Shown: positions 1 through 7,703 of the stretch, piece by piece
Layout of the letters: each line of letters starts with the position of its first letter
How positions within the stretch are numbered: the first letter of the stretch is position 1
Assembly (NCBI GenBank): GCA_964565925.1
Contig: CAZMGV010000033.1
Coordinates: 1 to 17,079 of the forward strand
Source of the DNA: CAZMGV01 sp964565925
Lineage (GTDB): Bacteria > JAGRBM01 > JAHCIT01
Length of the DNA: 17,079 bases
Reading direction: 5' to 3'
Position numbers and translations under genes: made by a program
The notes under the pieces: model-generated
Told to the model about the DNA's origin: nothing
The model's database searches: none
Seen by the model: the letters and a program-made list of their open reading frames with translations, nothing else

Positions 1-25
1 GCAGACGGTACAAACCCTTATAGCA

Positions 26-508
26 TTACGATAACGGGGTCGGGCGATGACTTACACCGTTCGCACTAGTTGCAGCATTTGCGTTTATTGTACGAACTGC
101 GCCATTGGTGCGAATATCAGCGCCTGGGTCAGTCCTGTCGTAGTTAATATCTGGGATTTCTATGCGCAGCGAATTCACACCATTTGCGCCAGCGTCCCTT
201 CGATAGATCAGTGTAAATTTGGCTACGTCGCGAGTATGATTGTTATTGCCTCTATCTATCCGCGCCAGTGTAAATGCTAGAGTGCCTTCTGAAATCTCAT
301 CCACACGAACACGCACTCCCAAGAGAGGGACCTCTTCGGCCGTGCCGCATCCAAAATATCCTTGTGGAATCGACCATACTGGGTCCCATCTACTTGGCAT
401 AACTTCTCCCCATGCGTTTTTACCTGAATTGGCATGCAAGATGAAAATACAAGCGATGATGCAGCTGACTGCCCAACGGCGCTGACTCCTCCCATCGGAA
501 CAACTCAT
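26..508 (-). CDS. Secreted protein of unknown function (160 aa)
   Basis: I do not recognise the family. The chosen ATG (508) is preceded by an AAAGG-type ribosome binding site about 8 nt away. An in-frame ATG at 565 would add 19 residues, but it has no visible ribosome binding site and would place charged residues ahead of the signal peptide. From 508 the protein starts with Arg/Ser-rich residues, then a hydrophobic stretch (WAVSCIIACIFILHA), consistent with Sec export. The mature part is about 130 residues, has one CG near FGCGTAEE and a beta-rich look with alternating hydrophobic residues (GVRVRVDEI, FTLIYRRD), and ends in an Asn/Ala-rich tail. It does not carry the shared N-terminal module of its neighbours. 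It lies 96 nt downstream of the PEGA/FGE gene on the same strand and may be the last gene of the operon. Function unknown. Confidence 0.6.
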   Translation of the reverse strand: MSCSDGRSQRRWAVSCIIACIFILHANSGKNAWGEVMPSRWDPVWSIPQGYFGCGTAEEVPLLGVRVRVDEISEGTLAFTLARIDRGNNNHTRDVAKFTLIYRRDAGANGVNSLRIEIPDINYDRTDPGADIRTNGAVRTINANAATSANGVSHRPTPLS

Positions 509-604
509 CTGATGCCCTTTCTGAAGTGCTATGCTTCTTAGAAGGAAAGATCTGTTCGCCGTCAATCTACACCAGCGGTGGAATTGGAAAACCGGAGGCT
601 CACC

Positions 605-2458
605 TCACTTCGCATCCTGTGCACAACGGAAACCGCTGTTGGCAGAACGCTCAACTGGTAAACTTTTAAACTGCGTAGAAACCATAAAAAATTCACTGTC
701 TGCAGGAAAATCCCATGCACCCCCGAGAATTATCCGTCTATCCTGCTTGTCGTCGTACCAGTCGGCTGTCCACTCCCAGACGTTTCCCGCCATGTCGCAC
801 AGACCATACGGCGAGTTGCCGTTCGGCTTTGAGCACACCGGCCAGGTTGCGATTTTACCGCAGCCCAAACCATCCTGACTCATGATCGTCCGGTCACACG
901 TCGGCTCCTGCTCGCCCCACGGATAGGTCCGGTCATCTGCCGTTCCTCTCGCTGCTTTCTGCCACTCCCACGCTGTTGGCAGTCGCTTCCCTGCCCATTC
1001 ACAATAGGTTTTTGCATCTCCCCAATTGACGCAGTTCATTGGGTGTTTTTTTCGATTTTTCTTACTCCAGTTACATTTTTTTGAATCTTCCACGTCGATA
1101 CTAGAGATATTGAGACCCTTCGACTTGCATGCGCCACTCCGTACGCATCGCTCGAATTGTTCGACCGTCACTTCTGTTAAATCAATTTTGAACGTCGGTA
1201 ACCCAATCAGCTGTACACTTTCTTCCCAAATAGGATTAGGACGGTGATAATAGAATTTGCCCGCCGGGATAGTTGCCATCTCAATTATCACCGCCTTCTT
1301 CAGCGTCGCACTGACTGACAGCCCCGACCCCGGAATGACTCGGGCCATCTTCTGCTGCGGTTCGTAACCGTCAAGCAACAGGTCGATCGTCGCATCCCCA
1401 GCATCAACTTCGCCGGTCCACGGTGTCTGGCCGACGTTCTGGCCGTTGACGGTGACTGATGCGCCGGACGGCGAGCTGTTGACGGTAAGTGTGCCGGGTA
1501 GCCCTTCAAGAGCGGCCGACACCTGCGCCAAGGCACCCGCAGCGACCTGAACAGTTTCGGAATAGTCCCGGTATGACTTCAGGGTAATCTTCACCTCGTG
1601 AACGCCGGTTTTGATCGCTTTCACCGCCACCGGGGTCTTGCCCGCATATTTGCCGTCCAGAAACGCATTCGCCCCGCCCGGTTCCGAGCGGATCTCGATC
1701 TGTCCCTGCTGCTCCTTAAGGGTTTTCGCGAGCGCCACAGTCTGCCGCGTCTTTACGGTCACAATGGATTCGACCGGCTCGTAACCTTCCAGCGACAGCG
1801 TCACGACGTGGTCACCCGCCGACAGTCCTGGAACCGTCCTGGGCGCGTTCCCGTACGGCGCATTGTCGATATTGATTCCCGCACCCGGCGGCGTTGAGGC
1901 GATCTTCAGCAGTCCGGTCGCCTGGGCTGCGGCCACAGGTGCGTCAGTGGTTTGTAACTCCGCGAACTCCGCACCCGGCTCATCGTCACAGTTCTTCCCG
2001 TTCAGGCACTCCACCACGTCGCGGGCCAGGTCCTCCACGCCCTTCATCAGCATATCTTCGTCCTGGTTCACCGTCCGCTTCCCGTCGAACACGAGTTTGC
2101 CGCCGTCGGTGGTCTCCAGCCGGATCCGGATGATGTACCGGGTGCCGATGGACGACACGCTGCCCCGGATCCGGTGGGTGGTTTTCTTCTCGCACACCTC
2201 CATGCCGCAGCTCTGGATGAAGGCGTCGGCGTTGAGCGAATCGCGGGAGATGGTTTTCTCCACCGCCGTCGACACCTGCGACTCCAGTTCAGCCGAGATC
2301 ACCTGCGCGACCGACTTCTTCACCTCGCCGATCGCCTCGAACGGAACGACCGTTACCGAGACGCCTTTGGCCGGCTGCGCGCGGGACGGTGTGGAAAGCG
2401 CACAGATGGCGATAAAAACAATCGATGCAGAGATGGAAGTAAGGGTCCTGGTGCTCAT
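605..2458 (-). CDS. Exported PEGA-repeat protein with C-terminal FGE-like domain (617 aa)
   Basis: The start at 2458 is fixed by a 4-bp ATGA overlap with the stop of the upstream gene; a start at 2482 would put eight extra residues before the signal peptide. Residues 1-27 are a Sec signal ending near PSRA. Residues about 31-165 are the shared module (VSVTVVPFEA, CGMEVC, GSVSSIGTRY, VECLNGKNC). Three PEGA repeats follow at about 182-250, 251-320 and 321-389, each with a GAxxxxxG...G.TP...AG.H/V core and a GY or SY turn. Residues about 390-617 form an FGE-sulfatase-like (SUMF1/EgtB/PvdO superfamily) domain with LPT.WEWQKAARG, YPWGEQ, GLCDMAGNVWEWTADWY and a final GFRCAQ. The cysteine pair that true formylglycine-generating enzymes use for catalysis is missing between GGAW and GFRC, so enzymatic activity is doubtful. 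PEGA repeats are generally extracytoplasmic binding or spacer domains. Inferred role: periplasmic or surface scaffold. Confidence 0.9.
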   Translation of the reverse strand: MSTRTLTSISASIVFIAICALSTPSRAQPAKGVSVTVVPFEAIGEVKKSVAQVISAELESQVSTAVEKTISRDSLNADAFIQSCGMEVCEKKTTHRIRGSVSSIGTRYIIRIRLETTDGGKLVFDGKRTVNQDEDMLMKGVEDLARDVVECLNGKNCDDEPGAEFAELQTTDAPVAAAQATGLLKIASTPPGAGINIDNAPYGNAPRTVPGLSAGDHVVTLSLEGYEPVESIVTVKTRQTVALAKTLKEQQGQIEIRSEPGGANAFLDGKYAGKTPVAVKAIKTGVHEVKITLKSYRDYSETVQVAAGALAQVSAALEGLPGTLTVNSSPSGASVTVNGQNVGQTPWTGEVDAGDATIDLLLDGYEPQQKMARVIPGSGLSVSATLKKAVIIEMATIPAGKFYYHRPNPIWEESVQLIGLPTFKIDLTEVTVEQFERCVRSGACKSKGLNISSIDVEDSKKCNWSKKNRKKHPMNCVNWGDAKTYCEWAGKRLPTAWEWQKAARGTADDRTYPWGEQEPTCDRTIMSQDGLGCGKIATWPVCSKPNGNSPYGLCDMAGNVWEWTADWYDDKQDRRIILGGAWDFPADSEFFMVSTQFKSLPVERSANSGFRCAQDAK

Positions 2459-3726
2459 GGCTTCTTCACATCCTGTGCGCAACGAATGCCGTAGCCAGTG
2501 CGACGGTATTGCGGACTGCTGAGATGACGATAATCAGCGTGTAAGCCCTTTATACCGTCGAAGTCCCACGAAACTCCACGCACAACACGATATTTCTGGC
2601 TGCTATCATACCAATCAGCCGTCCACTCGAATGCATTGCCAAACATGTCGCACAGCCCATATGGCGAATTCCCGTCGGGCTTGGAGCACACCGGCCAGAT
2701 CGAACCCTTACCACAGCCCCTGCCTCCCTGACTGATCACAGCTCGTTCGCAATTCGGTTCCTGCTCGCCCCAGGGATAAGGCCGCCCGTCTGTACCTCGA
2801 GCCCCCTTCTCCCACTCCTGATCCGTTGGCAGCCGCTTGCCCGACCATTCACAGAAAGCCTTTGCATCGCTCCATGAAACACAATTTACTGCGTAATCGC
2901 TCTTGAACCATCCTCCATACGTGCAGCCCTCGTCCGTACGCGGTTCGCTGCATTTCCCCGTTTTTACGCACTTCTCATATGCCGCCACCGTCACTTCCGT
3001 CTTATCGATCCTGAAGGCGGGAAGGTCTATCAATCTCTTGTCATCGCCAAAAAGGAAATTCCCAGCGGGAACAAACATCATCCCGCTTTCTTCACGAATT
3101 TCGTATTTGTCAGGCTTCCAGTCACCGCCTGGCACTGGCAACGGTCTAGTTGTTTTAGTTGAAGCGACGGGGGGTGGAATATCAGGCTTCATTGATGGTT
3201 CTGGCAGGGCCGTTGTCGGAGTCGGTCCGCCGTTCCTGGACGCTGCCCCCGCCTCGTCATCACAGTTCATCCCGTTCAGGCACTCGACGATATCGCGGGC
3301 GAGGTCTTCGACCGCGGCGAGCAGGCTGTCGTCGTTCTGCGGCAGCTTGCGGTTCCCGTCGAACATGATCTTGCCGCCGTCGGTGGTTTCGAGCCTAGCC
3401 CGGACGATGTATTGGGAACCGAGAGCCGCCACGCTCCCTCGTACCCGGTGCGTGGTTTTCTTCTCGCACACCTCCATCCCGCAGCTCTGGATGAACGCAT
3501 CCGCCTGCAGTGACCCCTGCGAGATCGTCTTTTGCACGGCGGTCGAGATCTGGCTTTCCAGCTCCGCCGACACGACCTGGGAGACCGTCTTGTCCACTTT
3601 ACCGACTGCCTCGAAGGGAACGACGGTCACGGAGACGCCCTTGGCCGGCTGTGCGCGGGACGGTGTGGAAAGCGCACCGATAGCGAAAACAATGATCGCA
3701 CAAACAACCAGCCCTTTTGTTTTCAT
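2455..3726 (-). CDS. Exported module + FGE-like domain protein (423 aa)
   Basis: A close paralogue of the next gene, without PEGA repeats. Residues 1-25 are a signal peptide with the same APSRA-like end (ALSTPSRA). Residues about 31-155 are the shared module, with cysteines at about 82, 87, 149 and 155. Residues about 160-200 are a Pro/Thr-rich linker standing where the PEGA repeats would be, and about 215-423 are an FGE-like domain (VPAGNFLFGD, TEVTVAAYEKC, LPTDQEWEKGARG, YPWGEQEPNC, GLCDMFGNAFEWTADWY, GIRCAQ). As in the neighbours, the catalytic cysteine pair of genuine FGE is absent. The start lies only 4 nt after the stop of the Sel1-repeat gene, with no strong ribosome binding site, which suggests re-initiation. 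The stop overlaps the next start as ATGA. Family assignment is firm; the biological role is inferred only from context. Confidence 0.9.
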   Translation of the reverse strand: MKTKGLVVCAIIVFAIGALSTPSRAQPAKGVSVTVVPFEAVGKVDKTVSQVVSAELESQISTAVQKTISQGSLQADAFIQSCGMEVCEKKTTHRVRGSVAALGSQYIVRARLETTDGGKIMFDGNRKLPQNDDSLLAAVEDLARDIVECLNGMNCDDEAGAASRNGGPTPTTALPEPSMKPDIPPPVASTKTTRPLPVPGGDWKPDKYEIREESGMMFVPAGNFLFGDDKRLIDLPAFRIDKTEVTVAAYEKCVKTGKCSEPRTDEGCTYGGWFKSDYAVNCVSWSDAKAFCEWSGKRLPTDQEWEKGARGTDGRPYPWGEQEPNCERAVISQGGRGCGKGSIWPVCSKPDGNSPYGLCDMFGNAFEWTADWYDSSQKYRVVRGVSWDFDGIKGLHADYRHLSSPQYRRTGYGIRCAQDVKKP

Positions 3727-3730
3727 ACCG

Positions 3731-5716
3731 TCATCGCCCGCAGTAATCTATGACGCCTAAGTCACAGGCTCTTCTTGCGTAATGTACGCTCAGCTTTTCA
3801 TCCGCTTGTAATCCGTCATATCCGGGCGACAATCGGTACATGTTAGATGCCGTTTTACAGGAAATAGTGTCTTTCACTTCGCATATCGCCGAAAACATCT
3901 CGCGGGCAAGGCCTGGATTTTTCACTCTGCCGTGTTCTCCATTCAGGTACTGAAATGCGATAAGCCTGCAAATATCAATATTGTCACGAGGGCAAATATT
4001 TTTGAGGTATCGAACAGCTCTATTCGTATCTGGCTGTACTGATGTCCCCTCCATTAATATGAGTGCCGCATCTATGCATTCAAGATCGTCAATATTTGCT
4101 AAGCAGGCGTAGTCTAGCGCTTTCTTCGCAAACTCTTCTCGACGCGGGATCTCGTCTCCGGACCTTAGATAGGCGATCCCAAGTAATGCGCAGCCAAATC
4201 TTGTATCAATATTTATTTTGTCGTAGCAGATATGATCAAGTAGTGGGATCGCGTCCCCGGCTTTTTCCCCTTTAAGTTTTCCATCAAGAATCAATTTCGC
4301 TGCATCTTTACAGGAATATGGATCCAACTTATTACAGCCCTCTACGTATACAGCATATGCTTTATCGTAGTTGGGAGATATAAATATCCCCGTCTTATAT
4401 ATTTCACCGGCAAAATTACAGCTCTGTGAGTTAAACACACATGATCGATCTAACAAATATGTTAATGACTCAGGGGGCTTTGGGAATACAATATTCCGGG
4501 ATAAGCTTCCTGACATACTCCAACTCAGTGCGAGGTTGGCACAGGAAGATATATCAAATAAATCGCAACCAGCTACAAAATAACTAACGGAGGCATTCTC
4601 ATCCGAGATGCCGCCATACTTATCGGCTGTCGTATAGTATAAGCCAGCGATTCCGCACGCTTCCCCTATTGCTTCATTACATTGTTCCCGGGCCAGGCTA
4701 AAAGCGAGACCATAGTATTCTATTGCTTTACTGCCGTTCTTTTGAACCCCAATTGCCTGGCTGCCGGTACTGAATAAATGGTTCAGTTCATAACAAGCCG
4801 ATGCCTCGCTCTCGGAGCACTTGGCGTGAAGCAAATTTAGCGCTTTGGGGCCCCATTCCCTCGCCTTTTTTCGATCTTTCACCGTTTCATGAAAATAGCT
4901 AGCAAGTGCCGAGCAGCTTTTCCAAAAACCAAGATTACAGGCCTTAGTGAAGAAGGTTACCGCCTTTGCAGCTTCAATATTCTCTCCAAAACTGTGACAC
5001 GAATACGCATCATTCAGCTCGCAGCCACTCTGAAACATCTGCTTTGCCGTCCGTACGCTCCGGCCGACGTTCCGCCCCAGAAAATAGTCGTCACCTAGTC
5101 GATGACACTCATCCGCCGTATTGCACGTAATCGGACCGGATCGGCCGGAAGTAGTCGAAGCATTCGATTCGGGCGTGGATTGTGCTCCTTGGCCCGCTTG
5201 CGTGGAGGCAGAAGCTGGCTTTGCGGGAGATGAGAAACCTTCGCCCGGTTCGTCCTTGCAGTTCTTCCCCTGAAGGCACTCGACGATATCGCGGGCGAGG
5301 TCCGAAACCGCCGTCCCTAATTCATCGTCATTCTGCGGAATCTCCCGCTTGCCGTCATACAGCAGCCGGCTTCCATCGGTCATCTCGAGTCGCGCCCGCA
5401 CAATGTATTTCGTGCCAAGGTTACCAATGCTGCCCCGCACCCGGTGGGTGGTTTTCTTCTCGCACACTTCTTCGCCGCAGCTCTGGATAAAGGCGTCGGC
5501 GTTGAGCGATCCGGTCGAAACGGTCTTCTGGACCGCCACCGAGACCTGCGACTCCAGTTCCGACGACACTACCTGCGCGACCGACTTCTTCACCTCGCCG
5601 ATCGCCTCGAACGGAACGACGGTGACGGAGACGCCCTTGGCTGCCTGAGCCGACGACGACGCCGGGAAGCCAATCAGCAGTGACGCGGCGACGGCCGCCG
5701 TTACTAGAATCTTCAT
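3731..5716 (-). CDS. Exported module + cysteine-paired Sel1-like repeat protein (661 aa)
   Basis: The start at 5716 is fixed by an ATGA overlap with the stop of the TlpA-like gene; the open frame runs on to 5923, but that upstream part only overlaps the tlpA-like gene. Residues 1-23 are a Sec signal. Residues about 28-155 are the shared module, almost identical to that of the protein starting at 14762. After a Ser/Ala-rich linker, residues about 195-661 hold roughly twelve Sel1-like (TPR-related) repeats. Nearly every repeat carries two cysteines spaced like those of Helicobacter Hcp proteins (GCELNDAYSC, ACNLGFWKSC, GCNKLDPYSC, ACDLGVIDYC), so each repeat may be closed by a disulfide. Sel1-like repeats usually bind other proteins. 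The repeat-coding part is clearly more AT-rich than the module-coding part (22/60 versus 39/60 G+C in two sampled lines at 4381 and 5521), so the gene looks like a mosaic. Some repeats are irregular. Confidence 0.88.
   Translation of the reverse strand: MKILVTAAVAASLLIGFPASSSAQAAKGVSVTVVPFEAIGEVKKSVAQVVSSELESQVSVAVQKTVSTGSLNADAFIQSCGEEVCEKKTTHRVRGSIGNLGTKYIVRARLEMTDGSRLLYDGKREIPQNDDELGTAVSDLARDIVECLQGKNCKDEPGEGFSSPAKPASASTQAGQGAQSTPESNASTTSGRSGPITCNTADECHRLGDDYFLGRNVGRSVRTAKQMFQSGCELNDAYSCHSFGENIEAAKAVTFFTKACNLGFWKSCSALASYFHETVKDRKKAREWGPKALNLLHAKCSESEASACYELNHLFSTGSQAIGVQKNGSKAIEYYGLAFSLAREQCNEAIGEACGIAGLYYTTADKYGGISDENASVSYFVAGCDLFDISSCANLALSWSMSGSLSRNIVFPKPPESLTYLLDRSCVFNSQSCNFAGEIYKTGIFISPNYDKAYAVYVEGCNKLDPYSCKDAAKLILDGKLKGEKAGDAIPLLDHICYDKINIDTRFGCALLGIAYLRSGDEIPRREEFAKKALDYACLANIDDLECIDAALILMEGTSVQPDTNRAVRYLKNICPRDNIDICRLIAFQYLNGEHGRVKNPGLAREMFSAICEVKDTISCKTASNMYRLSPGYDGLQADEKLSVHYARRACDLGVIDYCGR
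5322..5584. repeat. 263-bp identical tract, copy 1 (shared with 14350-14612)
   Basis: Base-by-base comparison finds this tract identical to 14350-14612 at an offset of 9028. Single differences at 5318, 5321 and 5585 mark its edges, and high similarity continues on both sides. It encodes most of the shared N-terminal module in the Sel1-repeat protein. Confidence 0.9.
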
Positions 5717-6570
5717 TTGGCGTCCGTCCCCGCCCGGCGGATCTGCTCCAGCCGCGTTTTCAGTTGTCCCGTCACTACCGACGCATCTGTTTTGACCGGG
5801 AGCGCGTCCTCGAACCACACCCGTCCGGAACTGTCCGCCAGCCGGACCGACGCCGACGCGGAGGACCCGAGCGTCGAAACCGTTCCGGATGCTGTGAACG
5901 GGGCCTTTTCGCGCCCCTCGCACTTTCCGGCCAGTTCCGCCTGGATCATGCCGGCGACCTCCGCCGCGCGCGGGCTTTTTGACGACGCCTCGACCGTTCC
6001 CGGCCGCACCGCCGCCAACGGCATGCTGCCGATCCGCCGGGCGAGGTCTCTCATCCGCTGGCGGCTCTCGGCGATCTTTTCCCTGATTTCGGACAGGACC
6101 GCCGGGGTCATTCCGTAGACGGTCCGGACGGCGTTGCCGCTTTCATCAATGAGCACCGTGGCCGGCAGCTTTTTGCCGATCCCGAACCTCTGCTTGAGCG
6201 TCTCGCCGGGATCAATGGAGACCGGATAGGCGTAGCCGAAGGACTTCGCCGTGGCGGCGGCGTCCGCGACGCTCGAAGCCTCCGTGTCGATCCCGATCAC
6301 GGAGACTTTCGCGCCCAGCTCCTTGTAAAGCCCGTTCACGATTGGTGCTTCTTCCTTGCAGTTGTGGCACCAGCTGGCGAAAAAGGAGAGCAGCACGGTC
6401 TGGCCCCGGTGGCCGGCGAACGAGAAGTTCTCGCCGTTGCTCAGCGCGATCTCGAGTTCAAGGGCCGTGCCGGCAGTCTCCGCGCGGAGCGGAGAGGCAG
6501 CAGTTAGTACCCAAAGCAGCCCCAGGACGGCCGCCGTTAAACGGGCGGCAAAAATGTTTCGACTAATCAT
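5713..6570 (-). CDS. TlpA-like thioredoxin-fold protein with extra C-terminal domain (285 aa)
   Basis: Residues 1-30 are a Sec signal ending SPLRA. Residues about 35-165 are a TlpA/ResA-type thioredoxin fold: FFASWCHNCKEEAP holds the active CxxC (C68 and C71) and KLPATVLID holds the expected cis-proline (P136). Family members are periplasmic disulfide reductases that serve cytochrome c maturation or other exported cysteine proteins. Residues about 200-285 are an added domain with one more cysteine; its pattern (GTVSTLGSSASASVRL, SGRVWFEDALPV) resembles the second half of the shared module of the neighbouring proteins (GSVSSIGTRYIIRIRL, GGKLVFDGKRTV). The start is 6 nt after the amber-interrupted gene and the stop overlaps the next start as ATGA. 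Inferred role: keeping the module cysteines and the Sel1-repeat cysteines in the right redox state. The thioredoxin call is firm; the tail homology is my reading by eye. Confidence 0.88.
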   Translation of the reverse strand: MISRNIFAARLTAAVLGLLWVLTAASPLRAETAGTALELEIALSNGENFSFAGHRGQTVLLSFFASWCHNCKEEAPIVNGLYKELGAKVSVIGIDTEASSVADAAATAKSFGYAYPVSIDPGETLKQRFGIGKKLPATVLIDESGNAVRTVYGMTPAVLSEIREKIAESRQRMRDLARRIGSMPLAAVRPGTVEASSKSPRAAEVAGMIQAELAGKCEGREKAPFTASGTVSTLGSSASASVRLADSSGRVWFEDALPVKTDASVVTGQLKTRLEQIRRAGTDAK

Positions 6571-6576
6571 GGTCGC

Positions 6577-7014
6577 CTAACCTAGCCGAACTCCGGTTTG
6601 TCGAAAAGCGACGTTTTCGGACAATTTCGGATAGCGCCTTGTATTCAGGCGCTGTGATAGTGCGCACACCCGGCCGTCGATTGACAAAACGGTTACCCCA
6701 CAGTCCCAATAGCTTTCCTGCTCGGGCCAGGTGCCGTTTCGCTCCAGCAGCCAGTCAAGTGATTTCTTGCTCTTGGCGAGGCTGTAGCTCTCGCTGTTCA
6801 TCTCCAGCATGGGGATATGGTGGGTGAGGCGATCGAGCAGCGCCCCCACGAGCTGATCAGTAACGAACTGCGAGACCGTGGAATCGATACCCTTCGCGTC
6901 CGGCTCGACCACCGTCACGCTCGCCTAGGAGCCGGCAGCCGCAGCGGATGCCGCTCCGGCGAAAATCACGACGGCTGGCAAGCTGCCATAGCCCCTTGAT
7001 ACATCTGTCGTCAT
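6577..7014 (-). pseudogene. Module-like secreted protein gene interrupted by an in-frame amber codon
   Basis: The ATG at 7014 overlaps the stop of the upstream lipoprotein gene as ATGA, as at other joins in this operon, so it is the natural start. The first 29 codons look like a signal peptide (LPAVVIFAGAASAAAGS) and codon 30 is TAG (6927-6925). Reading on in the same frame gives 115 further codons without another stop until 6577. The first of these (ASVTVVEPDAKGIDSTVSQFV) matches the start of the shared module (VSVTVVPFEAIGEVKKSVAQV), exactly where it follows the signal peptide in the neighbours. The remainder has diverged (WLLERNGTWPEQESYWDCG). A GTG at 6918 could restart translation but would give a protein without a signal. 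The long open frame after the stop suggests a recent nonsense change, a sequencing error or suppression. Confidence 0.7.
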
Positions 7015-7697
7015 TTGCTGAGTCCCGTCACGACATCACCCATCATTTCTGATACCGCATCAATGTAATACCCATACGGCTCTGAACCGGTCTCATACTG
7101 AAAAAAGAAAATGGGGAAACCCCATAGAGTTCTTTCCCGTTGGATCTTAAAAACCAATGGACGGATTGGTTCGTTTTTTATCTGGCGATTTTCCACGGCC
7201 AACGAAACAGACAGGTCAATGCGCTGACGGCCGGTTGGTATCGGCAGCAAAATTGTCGGGTAGAAAAAGTCTAAAATACTTTTCCAAGAACGCACTTCGC
7301 AAGATATCCATAATCCATCCCAATCGGGAAAACGCTCACGAGCGGCGGGGAATACGACCCCCTGATAACCTGAATTGCGCCGGATTGTGCGTGCCAACCT
7401 AATTGAAATATCCGTGATCAGACTATCTTCATCCTCGCGACCGGAAGTGCCAATAATTACACTCCCTGCGGCGTGTTCCGCCCTTTCGGTGATATCAACA
7501 TTCTCGCGTCGGTCGATACATTTTTCCATGGCGACAAGTCCGTCCAATTTGTTGCCAGGCCGGAGCGATTTGCCCGCGTACCACGAATATATTTCGCTAC
7601 GTAAATCGCTCTGTTCGTAAATTGAACGTGCAACACAGCCTGAAAAGCTTATTGTGACGAAAAGGGAAAAGCTGACCAATATGGTTCTTTCAAACAC
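7011..7697 (-). CDS. Putative outer-membrane lipoprotein, unknown family (228 aa)
   Basis: The start is GTG at 7697, 6 nt after the preceding stop, with GGTGAG upstream at a usable distance. The N-terminus is a lipoprotein signal: MFERTILV, a hydrophobic stretch, then the lipobox SFSGC with the modified cysteine at residue 20. The mature part has a cysteine near AMEKCIDRR, a small-residue patch (AAGSVIIGTSG), a helix that resembles ISIRLARTIRR, then DGLWISCEVRSWKS and aromatic strands near the end (LWGFPIFFFQYE). I do not recognise a named family. The order strand, amphipathic helix, then short strands recalls lipoproteins that sit beside TolB-, CsgG- or transporter-auxiliary-like systems, but this is inference. 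Its neighbours are another lipoprotein upstream and the amber-interrupted module gene downstream, which it overlaps by 4 bp. Confidence 0.75.
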   Translation of the reverse strand: MFERTILVSFSLFVTISFSGCVARSIYEQSDLRSEIYSWYAGKSLRPGNKLDGLVAMEKCIDRRENVDITERAEHAAGSVIIGTSGREDEDSLITDISIRLARTIRRNSGYQGVVFPAARERFPDWDGLWISCEVRSWKSILDFFYPTILLPIPTGRQRIDLSVSLAVENRQIKNEPIRPLVFKIQRERTLWGFPIFFFQYETGSEPYGYYIDAVSEMMGDVVTGLSK

Positions 7698-7703
7698 AGA
7701 GTC

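Noticed and set aside
605..3000. Possible diversity-generating retroelement target: FGE-like C-termini are variable just before a conserved GFRCAQ end
   Set aside because: No reverse transcriptase, accessory gene or template repeat is present in the window, and the differences between copies are not limited to adenine-derived changes as far as I can see.
5717..5923. Upstream extension of the Sel1-repeat gene to 5923
   Set aside because: It overlaps the tlpA-like gene, puts 69 unrelated residues ahead of a good signal peptide, and ignores the ATGA overlap start at 5716.
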